Positions 18,139 to 26,220 of a stretch of DNA of 49,062 nt are shown here, one piece after another (positions within the stretch are counted from its first letter, which is position 1; the number at the start of each line of letters is the position of its first letter). The DNA is from Sphingobacteriales bacterium (GTDB taxonomy: Bacteria; Bacteroidota; Bacteroidia; UKL13-3). A program made the position numbers and the translations under genes. Where the stretch lies: positions 1 to 49,062 of the forward strand of contig JAJTEN010000038.1 of the NCBI GenBank assembly GCA_021298155.1, written 5' to 3'. The notes under the pieces were generated by a model. The model did no database searches, was not told the DNA's origin, and was given only the letters and a program-made list of their open reading frames with translations.

Positions 18139-19542
18139 ATGACAGCAAAAAAACAAGTTGCCACTAAAAAAATTACCCGAAAGACAAGTACAAAAGCCTC
18201 CATCTTGGCCAAGTCTGGCACCAAAATAAAGAAAATTTTTGTTCTCGACACATCTGTTATCTTATATGATAGCATGTCTATCAAGAACTTTGCTGAACAC
18301 GACGTTGCGATTCCGATTACAGTTTTAGAAGAATTGGATAATTTTAAAAAAGGCAATGATTCTTTAAACTTCGAAGCACGCGCATTTATTCGATACATAG
18401 ATAAACTTTCTGGTGAATTTACCCTTAGTCAATGGATTCCGATTAACGGAAATAATAGAGGCAAATTCAAGGTAGTTATGCATGAAAAGGCAAAATTAGA
18501 TGCCCAAATTGTTTTTCAGGATAATAAAGCAGACCATCGCATTCTAAACGCTGCACTATCGATGCAGGAGCAGCATGTAAACAGACCTGTTATTTTAGTT
18601 ACAAAGGATGTAAATCTCAGACTTAAAGCAAAATCACTTGGACTCCAAGCAGAGGATTATGAAACGGGTAAAATAAAAAATTTAGATACCCTTCACACAG
18701 GTTCTGCTACCATCCAAAAAGTTAAACAATCTGTTATAGAAGAAATTTATGCAAGGGGTTTTGCAGCGGCCAACTTGGTCAGCAAAAATAAATTTATTGC
18801 CAACCATTATTATATCTTGAAAAATGCGCAAAACGCTGTGCTTTCTTTCTATAATGCAGAAACCGATTGCTTAGAAAAAGTAAATAAGCAGAGTGCTTAT
18901 GGAATAAAGCCGCGTAATGCAGAACAGGCTTTCGCACTACATGCGGTTTTAAATCCCGATATAAAATTAGTGAGCATACAAGGGGTTGCTGGAACGGGTA
19001 AAACCTTATTGGCCCTTGCCGCCGCCCTAGAACAGAAAGGGAATTACCGTCAAATTTATTTAGCAAGGCCTATCGTACCGCTGGGTAATAAAGATATAGG
19101 ATTTTTACCGGGTGATGCCAAATCTAAAATCAATCCATATATGGAGCCGCTGTGGGACAATTTAAAGCTTATTCAAAATCAATGGAAAGAAACCGATAAA
19201 GAATATCAAAAAATAACAGATATGGTGAACCAAGAAAAATTAATTGTTTCACCCTTAGCCTATATCAGAGGTAGGAGTTTATCTAATATTATTTTTATTG
19301 TTGATGAAGCGCAAAACCTCACACCACTTGAGGTAAAAACAATTATTACAAGAGCTGGTGAGGGATGTAAAATAGTTTTCACTGGGGATGTATACCAAAT
19401 AGACACGCCATATTTAGATTCTCAATCTAATGGGTTATCTTATTTAATAGATAGGTTAAAAGACAACCCATTATATGCTCATATTACCTTAGAAAAAGGG
19501 GAGCGTTCTGCACTAGCCAACCTTGCCAATCAATTACTTTAA
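18139..19542 (+). CDS. PhoH family protein with N-terminal PIN domain (YlaK-like)
   Basis: A 467-residue two-domain protein. An N-terminal PIN nuclease-like domain (about 35-165) has FVLDTSVILYD and the VTKDVNLRLKAKSLGL acidic motif. A PhoH P-loop ATPase domain (about 250-465) has Walker A GVAGTGKTLLALA, FLPGDAKSKINPYMEP, Walker B IIFIVDEAQNLTPLE and FTGDVYQIDTPYLD. PIN-PhoH proteins (PhoH2) are reported to act as RNA helicase-ribonucleases. An in-frame ATG at 18100 lies in the hairpin, so the ATG at 18139 (MTAKKQVATKK) is preferred. The first ~30 residues are lysine-rich. The name reflects homology to phosphate-starvation PhoH and does not imply Pho control here. Confidence 0.92.
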   Translation: MTAKKQVATKKITRKTSTKASILAKSGTKIKKIFVLDTSVILYDSMSIKNFAEHDVAIPITVLEELDNFKKGNDSLNFEARAFIRYIDKLSGEFTLSQWIPINGNNRGKFKVVMHEKAKLDAQIVFQDNKADHRILNAALSMQEQHVNRPVILVTKDVNLRLKAKSLGLQAEDYETGKIKNLDTLHTGSATIQKVKQSVIEEIYARGFAAANLVSKNKFIANHYYILKNAQNAVLSFYNAETDCLEKVNKQSAYGIKPRNAEQAFALHAVLNPDIKLVSIQGVAGTGKTLLALAAALEQKGNYRQIYLARPIVPLGNKDIGFLPGDAKSKINPYMEPLWDNLKLIQNQWKETDKEYQKITDMVNQEKLIVSPLAYIRGRSLSNIIFIVDEAQNLTPLEVKTIITRAGEGCKIVFTGDVYQIDTPYLDSQSNGLSYLIDRLKDNPLYAHITLEKGERSALANLANQLL

Positions 19543-19547
19543 GCCCC

Positions 19548-20013
19548 ATGCAAATGACAAACGAAGAATTAAAAACATTTAGGAAAAAATACAGCCATAG
19601 TGAGCGAAGATTTTTAGAAGGACCTCGCTCCCGTCAGAAAGAATTTTTATTTACATTCAAGGTTCTATTAGAATTCATACGTGGATTTAGAAAATTACAT
19701 TTTTTAGGTCCTTGTATCACTGTATTTGGGAGTGCCCGATTTAAAGAAGACCGCTTTAACGCTCATTCAAACAGGTAAAATTCAAGAATTCCCTGTTGTT
19801 TTATTTGGAAAAGAATATTGGAAAAATTTAATAGAACTCATCCAGGATATGATAAGCTATCAAACAGTATCAGAGGGAGAATTGAAAGAATATTTATTAA
19901 TTACAGATTCAATTGATGAGGCTATGGAACACATTCAAAAACATGCGATACATAAATTTAAACTAAAGGAAGGTAAGAAATTTAAACCTATGTCGCTGTT
20001 AGGAGAACGTTAG
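19548..20013 (+). pseudogene. LOG family (TIGR00730) protein gene with internal deletion and frameshift
   Basis: Two reading frames carry the two ends of one family. The first, from the ATG at 19548, encodes the N-terminal part of long LOG/TIGR00730 proteins (RFLEGPRSRQKEF, GPCITVFGSARFKED), then runs out of frame. The second frame, recognisable from about 19753, encodes the C-terminal part (ALTLIQTGKIQEFPVVLFG, KEYWKNLIELIQDM). The middle is gone, including the GGGPGIMEAANRG region and the PGGFGTLDE motif required for phosphoribohydrolase activity. By family length roughly 100 residues are missing, and the remainder is frameshifted. The junction lies at about 19751-19753. Intact members release cytokinin-like bases from nucleotide monophosphates. 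An assembly artefact cannot be ruled out. Confidence 0.8.
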
Positions 20014-20498
20014 TCTTTTTGCAACTTAATAGCCCGCATAAAATTGGCATAAAAGCCAGCGCCTGGAGTTGATTTATAGTGACAATGATTACTTATTGTT
20101 CCTGTTTCTTCGCATTTGCATGCTACAATTTTATTGTTCTCTAAAAAGAATTTGCAGGTTTCACAGGCCACAGCAGAACACATTTTATATTGGGCATCAT
20201 CTGTTAGCACAAAACGAATACCTTCTTGTTCTAAATTTAGTGCAGCAATCCTTTTTCGTCCCTGGTAGGCACAAGTAGCAACAAGGAAATAGGAATTACT
20301 TAATTGTTCAATTTTTAAATCAATTACCTTGGTTCCATCCCTAAAAGTCCACTCAAATGCTTTTACCAATGCACCCTGATGCTGATTTAGCTCATATACG
20401 CCATTATTTAATTCTCCAATAACCGTGCTTCCTGTTTGAGCAGTTATTTGCGAGGTACAAAAAGATATGAAAAGAAGTATGAGTAGTTTTTTAATCAT
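20010..20498 (-). CDS. Secreted cysteine-rich protein of unknown function
   Basis: A 162-residue protein not assignable to a known family. It has a clear signal peptide (MIKKLLILLFISF, cleavage probably after QITAQ) and a mature part with seven cysteines, six of them packed between residues ~107 and ~140 (MCSAVACETC, then ACKCE and HCH). The clustered cysteines and nearby histidines could make disulphides or hold a metal; neither can be decided from sequence. The C-terminus GAGFYANFMRAIK is weakly amphipathic. It is convergent with the broken LOG gene (stop codons overlap) and follows the VIT1-like gene by 27 bp on the same strand. Confidence 0.6.
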   Translation of the reverse strand: MIKKLLILLFISFCTSQITAQTGSTVIGELNNGVYELNQHQGALVKAFEWTFRDGTKVIDLKIEQLSNSYFLVATCAYQGRKRIAALNLEQEGIRFVLTDDAQYKMCSAVACETCKFFLENNKIVACKCEETGTISNHCHYKSTPGAGFYANFMRAIKLQKD

Positions 20499-20525
20499 AT
20501 GTATAAATTGCTTACAAATGTAGTA

Positions 20526-21233
20526 TTATCCTCCAATTAACCTAGCGATACCGAAGGCAGCAAAAGCGGCAACTGCTCCAATAAGTAAGGTTTTAATTGC
20601 ACCATAAATTGGTGGTTGTCCAATAATTTTTGTTTTAAAATAACCAAAAACCAGCAAACAAACAGCTGTAATTATACATGAATAGAATAAACCATCTTTG
20701 GCATTATCTGTAAATATTGGAAAATACGCACTAAGCGGTACAATTCCTCCTATAATATATGATAACCCAATGGTTAAGGCACTCTCTCTTGCCCTGTTAA
20801 TGTCGGGTTTCTCTAGGCCTAATTCATAACGCATCATAAACTGAACCCATTTATCCTTATTCTGAGAAAGTTCATTCACAATCGCTTCAGTTGATGCTTT
20901 GCTTAGACCATACTCCTCAAATACCTCTCTCACTTCCTGTTTTTCTTTTTCAGGGTACAAATCTACCTCTAAATACTCTCTTCGAAGTTCGCTGGCATAA
21001 TGATCTATTTCAGTTTTACCTGCTAAATAACCTCCCAATCCCATTGCAATACTTCCTGCAACAATCTCGGCTAAACCTGCTGTAATAATAATATCATTTC
21101 CTTGCGACGCGCCTGTTAAACCCGCTGCCAAAGCAAATGGAACAGTTAATCCATCACTCATGCCAATAACGGCATCTCTTACCATTTCGCTTCCGCTAAA
21201 ATGTTCTTCATTGTGTTGATGTGGGTTCGACAT
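20526..21233 (-). CDS. VIT1/CCC1 family divalent metal (iron/manganese) transporter
   Basis: A 235-residue membrane protein of the vacuolar iron transporter family, which moves Fe2+ or Mn2+ out of the cytosol. It starts with a His-rich segment (HQHNEEHF), then MVRDAVIGMSDGLTVPFALAAGLTG, the family's first-helix signature. The second conserved helix pair (AEIVAGSIAMGLGGYLAGKTE) precedes a charged cytoplasmic segment with glutamates at about 82-145, the region that binds metal in plant VIT1. Three hydrophobic helices follow. The start lies 5 bp from the stop of the DUF4835 gene, so co-transcription with the bamD-coaBC group is likely, where recN is the more usual next gene in Bacteroidota. Confidence 0.88.
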   Translation of the reverse strand: MSNPHQHNEEHFSGSEMVRDAVIGMSDGLTVPFALAAGLTGASQGNDIIITAGLAEIVAGSIAMGLGGYLAGKTEIDHYASELRREYLEVDLYPEKEKQEVREVFEEYGLSKASTEAIVNELSQNKDKWVQFMMRYELGLEKPDINRARESALTIGLSYIIGGIVPLSAYFPIFTDNAKDGLFYSCIITAVCLLVFGYFKTKIIGQPPIYGAIKTLLIGAVAAFAAFGIARLIGG

Positions 21234-21238
21234 AATTC

Positions 21239-22147
21239 CTATGATTTTATTTTTTCGTATTTGCTAATATTGGCAATATTAATCTCATTGAGTAAGTCAA
21301 TTACCTTAGGTTTTTCAATGGCCTCCGCGCCTTTAAAAATATTCACTAACTCATCGCTTTTGGCATCAAAAAACACCAACAACATTACGGTATTTGGAGA
21401 TATTTTAAATACTTTTTTCACCTGTTCTAGGGCCAACATAATTTGTTTTCTGCCTTGAAATGGATCTTTAGCGAATTGGTCTAAGGCTTTTCTATGATAA
21501 ATATAATAGGCATTTCTGAGGGGTCTAAAACGTTCATTTAACATATTATCAATTAAATTGTAACGCGTTCTGATTGTTCTTTCAAATGGTTTCCAACCTG
21601 CTCTTGCACTTGTTTGCTGAGCCAAATTAGCAATTTGAAATGCTTTATTAAAAAATGGAGTACCACCTTCTAATGCAAAACTATCAAAATCCAATCCAAG
21701 CACATAATAGGCATAAAAACTCATTAAAGAGGATAAATCACCTAAGTATTGACCATCCTGAAATTCTAATCGATCTTGCTCTTGGTATTTAAAATCCCAA
21801 TTCTCATCATTAAAACTCAACAAGGTAGTATTATAATTAGAACCAAAAACAGGTCGTCTACTTTGAATAATTGCCGATGCACGGTATTCATAAGTATTCT
21901 GATCATATCCAGATAAAATAATTTCAATATTTAAATCTATTCGCTCTTGAACAGCTATTGGTTCATTCGTCCAACGGGTATTATTTATAAATTCTTGTAA
22001 ACGTTGTTCTAGTGACCTAAAAATTGATTTATCAGATATTTGAACCTGTTGGTCATTTATCTTTACCCTACAATTAAATTCTTGGGAAAATCCTTTATTT
22101 AAAAGGAGAAGTAAAAAGAAATTAACGAATATAATAAATCTATACAT
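21239..22147 (-). CDS. DUF4835 family protein (probable exported envelope protein)
   Basis: A 302-residue protein with a signal peptide (MYRFIIFVNFFLLLLLNKGFSQ). The mature start FNCRVKINDQQVQ and the internal SFYAYYVLGLDFDSF and ARAGWKPFE segments are characteristic of DUF4835 proteins, which are found in Bacteroidota directly downstream of coaBC. Some recent annotation names this family PorD and links it to type IX secretion; I cannot verify that from sequence. It overlaps coaBC by 8 bp, indicating translational coupling. The C-terminal ~60 residues resemble a conserved helix-strand module (NTVMLLVFFDAKSDELVNIF). Confidence 0.85.
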   Translation of the reverse strand: MYRFIIFVNFFLLLLLNKGFSQEFNCRVKINDQQVQISDKSIFRSLEQRLQEFINNTRWTNEPIAVQERIDLNIEIILSGYDQNTYEYRASAIIQSRRPVFGSNYNTTLLSFNDENWDFKYQEQDRLEFQDGQYLGDLSSLMSFYAYYVLGLDFDSFALEGGTPFFNKAFQIANLAQQTSARAGWKPFERTIRTRYNLIDNMLNERFRPLRNAYYIYHRKALDQFAKDPFQGRKQIMLALEQVKKVFKISPNTVMLLVFFDAKSDELVNIFKGAEAIEKPKVIDLLNEINIANISKYEKIKS

Positions 22148-23342
22148 GTAGCATTTGCTTAATTTTATTTACGATGTCGAGGGCAACCTGATGTTTTAAT
22201 TTTTTTTCGAAGCGCGTAATCGTCCCTCCTTTTTCTATTATTTGAATTTGATTGGTATCAAACCCAAACCCGGTTTGTTCATTATTCAATGAATTTAAAA
22301 CAATAAAATCCAAGTTTTTTTCAGTTAACTTTTTAATCGCATTTGCCTCTTCATCTTGGGTTTCTAGCGCAAATCCAATTAAAATTTGTTTCTCAGTTTT
22401 CAAGCTTCCTAATTCTTTTAAGATATCTTTGGTTTGAAACAATTCTATGCTTAGTTCGCTTGTTTTCTTTTTTATCTTTTGGGCGCTAACCTGAGATGGG
22501 GTGTAATCGGCAACTGCAGCGGCCATTAGTATAATATCTGCAGATTGATAATTGTCTATCACTGCTGCATGCATATCATGTGCAGATTTAACGTTTAAAA
22601 CAGTTATCAAATTGTGCTTAAGATGCAAATGGGTTGGCCCAGATACTAAAACCACTTCTGCGCCATGGTTGGCAAAAACTTCAGCTAATGCAAAACCCAT
22701 TTTACCACTGCTATGATTTCCTATAAACCTAACTGGATCTATTGCTTCGTAGGTGGGACCCGCGGTGATGAGCACCCTTTTGCCTTTAAATGACATTCCT
22801 AATTGAGCTTGTTTTGAAATAAAGTCAACAATTTCCTCAGGCTCAGCCATTCTACCTGCTCCTATTAAACCACTTGCCAATTCCCCTGAATTTGGTGGAA
22901 TAATCAAATTACCATATGATTTTATGATGCTTAAATTGTTTTGAGTAGCAGGATGGGCATACATGTCTAAATCCATAGCTGGCGCAACAATAACCTTACA
23001 ACGAGCAGACAAATAGCTTGCTAAAAGTAAATTGTCGCTGTTACCCATTGCCATTTTAGACAATGTACTGGCAGATAAAGGAGCAATTACAAAATAATCA
23101 GCCCATAATCCCAACTCAACGTGATTTATCCATTCGCCTTGACTTCCTTCAGTAAAACTGGAATAAACTGGTTTTTTACTGAGGGTAGATAATGTGAGTG
23201 GGGTAATAAAAGCCTTGGCAGAGGGAGTAAGTATTACCTTAACTTCTGCACCAGCTTTAACAAATAAGCGGGTCAATGCAGCTGTTTTGTAGGCTGCAAT
23301 GCTCCCGCTTATTCCCAATAGTATTTTTTTTCCTTCAAGCAT
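22140..23342 (-). CDS. coaBC: Bifunctional phosphopantothenoylcysteine decarboxylase / phosphopantothenate-cysteine ligase
   Basis: Coenzyme A synthesis: CoaB joins phosphopantothenate to cysteine and CoaC decarboxylates the product. The 400-residue protein has the FMN-binding CoaC domain (about 1-180) with GISGSIAAYK, active-site H74 (WINHVEL) and PAMDLDMY at 121-128. The CoaB domain (about 185-400) has ITAGPTYEAIDPVRFIGNHS and the AAVADYTP...QKIKK segment. Two CoaC motifs differ from E. coli Dfp: PxMN reads PAMD (D124), and the reductive cysteine in the ACG motif reads ASG (S157). This may be a lineage trait. It lies in the conserved order bamD-(small gene)-rpoZ-coaBC-DUF4835. Confidence 0.95.
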   Translation of the reverse strand: MLEGKKILLGISGSIAAYKTAALTRLFVKAGAEVKVILTPSAKAFITPLTLSTLSKKPVYSSFTEGSQGEWINHVELGLWADYFVIAPLSASTLSKMAMGNSDNLLLASYLSARCKVIVAPAMDLDMYAHPATQNNLSIIKSYGNLIIPPNSGELASGLIGAGRMAEPEEIVDFISKQAQLGMSFKGKRVLITAGPTYEAIDPVRFIGNHSSGKMGFALAEVFANHGAEVVLVSGPTHLHLKHNLITVLNVKSAHDMHAAVIDNYQSADIILMAAAVADYTPSQVSAQKIKKKTSELSIELFQTKDILKELGSLKTEKQILIGFALETQDEEANAIKKLTEKNLDFIVLNSLNNEQTGFGFDTNQIQIIEKGGTITRFEKKLKHQVALDIVNKIKQMLHV

Positions 23343-23361
23343 TTGAAGGCAAATTAATGAT

Positions 23362-23706
23362 TTAGTTCTCTTCTGCCAAACGCTTTTCTTTTTCCGGGTT
23401 ACGGAAATGTATTTTTTCAGCTAAAAACTCTTCTGTAGCAATCAAACTTGGCTTAGGTAAGCGTTCATATTGCATGCTAATTTCAATTTGTTCACGATTT
23501 TCAAAAACCTCTTCTAGGGTATCACTATCGTTGTTGAATTCATCCAATTTTGCATGCAACTCTTCCTTTAATTGTGCTCCAATTTGGTTGGCACGCTTAG
23601 AAATGATGGCAATAGACTCATAAATATTGTCTGTGCCTTTTTCTAACTTCCTCAAATCACGAGCAACCGTAGTTGAGGGTACATTTTGATAATTATTATT
23701 TGCCAT
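23362..23706 (-). CDS. rpoZ: DNA-directed RNA polymerase omega subunit, Rpb6-like Bacteroidota type
   Basis: A 114-residue small RNA polymerase subunit. The central helix block TDNIYESIAIISKRANQIG is the equivalent of the omega/Rpb6 conserved segment that clamps the beta-prime subunit. It is followed by an acidic helix and the conserved PKPSLIATEEFLAEKIHFRNP tail of the Bacteroidota form. Synteny with coaBC (19 bp downstream) and bamD supports the call. Its ATG lies 12 bp after the stop of the small membrane protein gene. Confidence 0.9.
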   Translation of the reverse strand: MANNNYQNVPSTTVARDLRKLEKGTDNIYESIAIISKRANQIGAQLKEELHAKLDEFNNDSDTLEEVFENREQIEISMQYERLPKPSLIATEEFLAEKIHFRNPEKEKRLAEEN

Positions 23707-23718
23707 ATCTTAAAAAAT

Positions 23719-24117
23719 TTATTTACTGTTTACATTATCTACTACACAAATACCATTATGAAAAAAAAGCTCATGATGGTTTCCATTTACCATAAAATTG
23801 ATCGTTTCTGTTCCATCATGACCATCATTTACATCAAAAATTTTGCCATCTGGCCAATCATAAACAGACTGCATACATTTAGAAAATGACTTCCCTAAAA
23901 AGGTTTCTGTTAATGGCTCAATATAAGTTCCTGGTTCATAATTTGCCAAATCTGGCCCATTACCACCAGATTCTAAATAGGCAGTTTTCACGGTAGTAAC
24001 CGAATCAATATTCAATTTGGAGTATGGAATTTTATATTCGTCTTGACTCATGACATATAACGCTGCCAAAACCGACATCCCAAAGAAAACCCAAAGAAAG
24101 TTCATTTTACGTCCCAT
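23719..24117 (-). CDS. Small membrane-anchored protein of unknown function between bamD and rpoZ
   Basis: A 132-residue protein I do not recognise. Residues about 6-23 (NFLWVFFGMSVLAALYVM) form a single membrane anchor or uncleaved signal. The rest is a small soluble domain, presumably periplasmic, with two cysteines (C about 101 and C about 124), a WPDGKIFDVNDGHDG acidic loop and a C-terminal strand pair (NFMVNGNHHELFFHNGICVV). Its ATG shares a base with the bamD stop codon (TAATG), so it is translationally coupled to bamD. It sits inside an otherwise conserved gene order, which suggests an envelope-related accessory role; that is inference. Confidence 0.7.
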   Translation of the reverse strand: MGRKMNFLWVFFGMSVLAALYVMSQDEYKIPYSKLNIDSVTTVKTAYLESGGNGPDLANYEPGTYIEPLTETFLGKSFSKCMQSVYDWPDGKIFDVNDGHDGTETINFMVNGNHHELFFHNGICVVDNVNSK

Positions 24118-24926
24118 TAACTTTTGTTCTCCAATTTCTTGAGTGCTAATTGAGATTTCAAGGCAATTTCTTTAGCCTCTTTCATGAATTTACTTGCTTC
24201 AGTATATTGCTCATTAAGCTCCTCAAAAGCGGTCAACGTATTTCTGTATCGCTCGATTTGCTTTTCTGCCACGCTATTTTGAGCAAGTAAATAATGCGAT
24301 TTTACAATTAAAAAATCTACTTCCTCTTTTTGAACCATTTCTGGAAATTCCCTGGAAATATTTTTCAATGTTACAATAGCACTTTTATATTCTCCCATGT
24401 TGAAATATAATTTAGCTGTTCTGTAGGCTTTAAAACTCAGTTTTGCCCGCAATTCATCTAAATAGGTATTGCATTCGTTAATATATTTGCTATCTGGGTA
24501 CACATTGATAAAAATCCTAAATGTTTCAATGGCTTTGTAGGTATCGGTTTGATCCAATTCTGCATCAAAAGATTCGAGATAGGCACAATATGCATTCATG
24601 TACAAAGATTCTTCAGCATTTGAACCCGATGGAAAATTTTCAAAATATGTTTTGAACTGAAAACCGGCTAAGGCATACATCTTCAGGCCGAAATTACATT
24701 GAGCACTATTGTACAATATTTTTTCAGCAAAGGGAGTAGCACTGTATACCTCTTCAATTTGCTCATATAAACTGATTGCGCGAACAAAATCTTTCTTTTT
24801 ATAATACGCATCTGCCATCTCCAACTTTACTTTATTGTCTGGATTTTTTAACGCCTTTTGATACTTATTTGAACAAGCAGATAAGGTAAGGGCTAACAGA
24901 ATGATATGTAAAATAAAATACCTCAT
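24117..24926 (-). CDS. bamD: Outer membrane assembly lipoprotein BamD
   Basis: A lipoprotein component of the BAM machine that folds beta-barrel proteins into the outer membrane. From the ATG at 24926 the 269-residue product has a lipoprotein signal peptide with lipobox LSAC. TPR repeats follow: KVKLEMADAYYKKKDFVRAISLYEQ, then SAQCNFGLKMYALAGFQFKTYFENFPSG and NAEESLYMNAYC. The frame is open to 24965, but the shorter start gives a normal signal peptide. The spacing to the divergent NlpC/P60 gene is 60 bp, AT-rich, without a clear promoter. Confidence 0.92.
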   Translation of the reverse strand: MRYFILHIILLALTLSACSNKYQKALKNPDNKVKLEMADAYYKKKDFVRAISLYEQIEEVYSATPFAEKILYNSAQCNFGLKMYALAGFQFKTYFENFPSGSNAEESLYMNAYCAYLESFDAELDQTDTYKAIETFRIFINVYPDSKYINECNTYLDELRAKLSFKAYRTAKLYFNMGEYKSAIVTLKNISREFPEMVQKEEVDFLIVKSHYLLAQNSVAEKQIERYRNTLTAFEELNEQYTEASKFMKEAKEIALKSQLALKKLENKS

Positions 24927-24986
24927 TGATAGGATACTGCAAACATACACTTTTTTTTCTCTCAAATTGAATTATTTTTACAAAGT

Positions 24987-25526
24987 TTGACGCTCAAAAA
25001 ACTACATATAACCCTAATAATGTGTTTATTATTTGGCTCGACCCGAATTTGGGCTCAAGCAGATACTGCTGTGCAATTACACCTATGGCTAGCAAAATCA
25101 GACTCTATAGCGTTAAAACCCACTGCTAAGTTACATCCAGACTCCATTATTTCTTATGCCTATTATTTTATGGGCGACAAATACAAAAGAGGTGGTTCAA
25201 GCACTAAAGGCTTTGATTGTAGTGGATATACGATGACCGTTTACAGAAAATTCAATATCAAATTACCTCACACCTCTGCTGGGCAAAGTCATATTGGTGT
25301 AGAAATTAATAAAAGGTTAATTGCCAAAGGGGATTTGGTATTTTTTAGAGGTAGAAATAGCAGAAGGCGTGGTATAGGCCATGTGGGTATTGTTATTTCT
25401 AAAAAAGGGGAACCGATCCAATTTATACACTCAAGCACAAGTCACGGCGTTAGAATAGACAGGCTCGACTCAGAATATTATAAAAAAAGATTTATAAAAG
25501 CTACCAGAGTATTACCTTTACAATAA
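24987..25526 (+). CDS. NlpC/P60 family (C40) cysteine peptidase, secreted
   Basis: A 179-residue exported cell-wall hydrolase. A TTG at 24987 is the only start that yields a full signal peptide (TLKKLHITLIMCLLFGSTRIWAQ). The C-terminal domain (about 48-175) has the catalytic triad of NlpC/P60 enzymes: cysteine in STKGFDCSGYT, histidine in GIGHVGIVI and a third polar residue in FIHSSTSHGV. Such enzymes cut gamma-D-glutamyl-diaminopimelate bonds in peptidoglycan stem peptides. No LysM or SH3 anchoring domain is present, so it is a single-domain soluble or loosely bound hydrolase. It is divergent from bamD, and its downstream neighbour HAAO has its own promoter-like element. Confidence 0.9.
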   Translation: MTLKKLHITLIMCLLFGSTRIWAQADTAVQLHLWLAKSDSIALKPTAKLHPDSIISYAYYFMGDKYKRGGSSTKGFDCSGYTMTVYRKFNIKLPHTSAGQSHIGVEINKRLIAKGDLVFFRGRNSRRRGIGHVGIVISKKGEPIQFIHSSTSHGVRIDRLDSEYYKKRFIKATRVLPLQ

Positions 25527-25544
25527 AATGATAGCACCTTTCAA

Positions 25545-25552
25545 TATATTTG
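25545..25552 (+). promoter_or_regulatory. -7 promoter element upstream of the 3-hydroxyanthranilate dioxygenase gene
   Basis: TATATTTG is a perfect match to the Bacteroidota -7 consensus TAnnTTTG. A start of transcription near 25559 would give a leader of about 22 bases to the ATG at 25581. No good TTTG lies at the expected -33 distance, so a regulator may be needed. Confidence 0.4.
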
Positions 25553-25580
25553 TTCCATCTGCTAAACTAATTTAAAACAC

Positions 25581-26111
25581 ATGAGTATCAGAAAACCATT
25601 TAACCTACAAAAGTGGATTGATGAAAATCGCCACCTACTTCAGCCACCGGTTGCAAACAAAAATCTATACCCAGAAGGCACAGATTATATTGTAATGATT
25701 GTGGGTGGACCAAATGCGAGAAAAGACTATCACTATAACGAAACAGAAGAATTATTTTACCAATTAGAGGGTAATATCACCATAAATATTCAGGAGGATG
25801 GAAAAGCAGTTCCCATACATTTAGGGCCTGGAGATATGTTTTTATGTCCACCTAAAGTGCCACACTCGCCCGGTAGAACCGCTGGTTCAATCGGATTAGT
25901 AATTGAACGCGTTAGAAAAGGATCAAATTTGAAAGATGGTTTATTGTGGTTTTGCGAAAAATGTAATACTAAATTGCATGAAACCTATTTTGAACAAAAT
26001 AATATTGAGACCGATTTTCAACCAAAATTTAAAGAATTTTATACTTCTGAGGAATTAAGAACCTGCAATTCATGCGGCCATGTAATGGAAACAGACCCAA
26101 GATTTTTGTAA
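25581..26111 (+). CDS. 3-hydroxyanthranilate 3,4-dioxygenase (HAAO/NbaC)
   Basis: Kynurenine pathway: opens 3-hydroxyanthranilate with O2 to ACMS, the substrate of the ACMSD encoded at 14602. The 176-residue cupin protein has the Fe(II) ligands H51, E57 and H95 at the same positions as in the Cupriavidus enzyme. The substrate arginines R47 and R99 are also present. The C-terminal rubredoxin-like iron site C125-x-x-C128 ... C162-x-x-C165 is intact, as in other bacterial and some fungal forms. All catalytic residues are present, so it should be active. No kynureninase or monooxygenase genes are nearby. Confidence 0.96.
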   Translation: MSIRKPFNLQKWIDENRHLLQPPVANKNLYPEGTDYIVMIVGGPNARKDYHYNETEELFYQLEGNITINIQEDGKAVPIHLGPGDMFLCPPKVPHSPGRTAGSIGLVIERVRKGSNLKDGLLWFCEKCNTKLHETYFEQNNIETDFQPKFKEFYTSEELRTCNSCGHVMETDPRFL

Positions 26112-26220
26112 ATTGGTTCCTCTTAAATTATGGCTGATTGGTAGGAATTAACAATTTCTTTATCTTAAATGATGATCATTACACTCATTTTTATTGGATA
26201 TAAACCTTAGTATTGGTATA

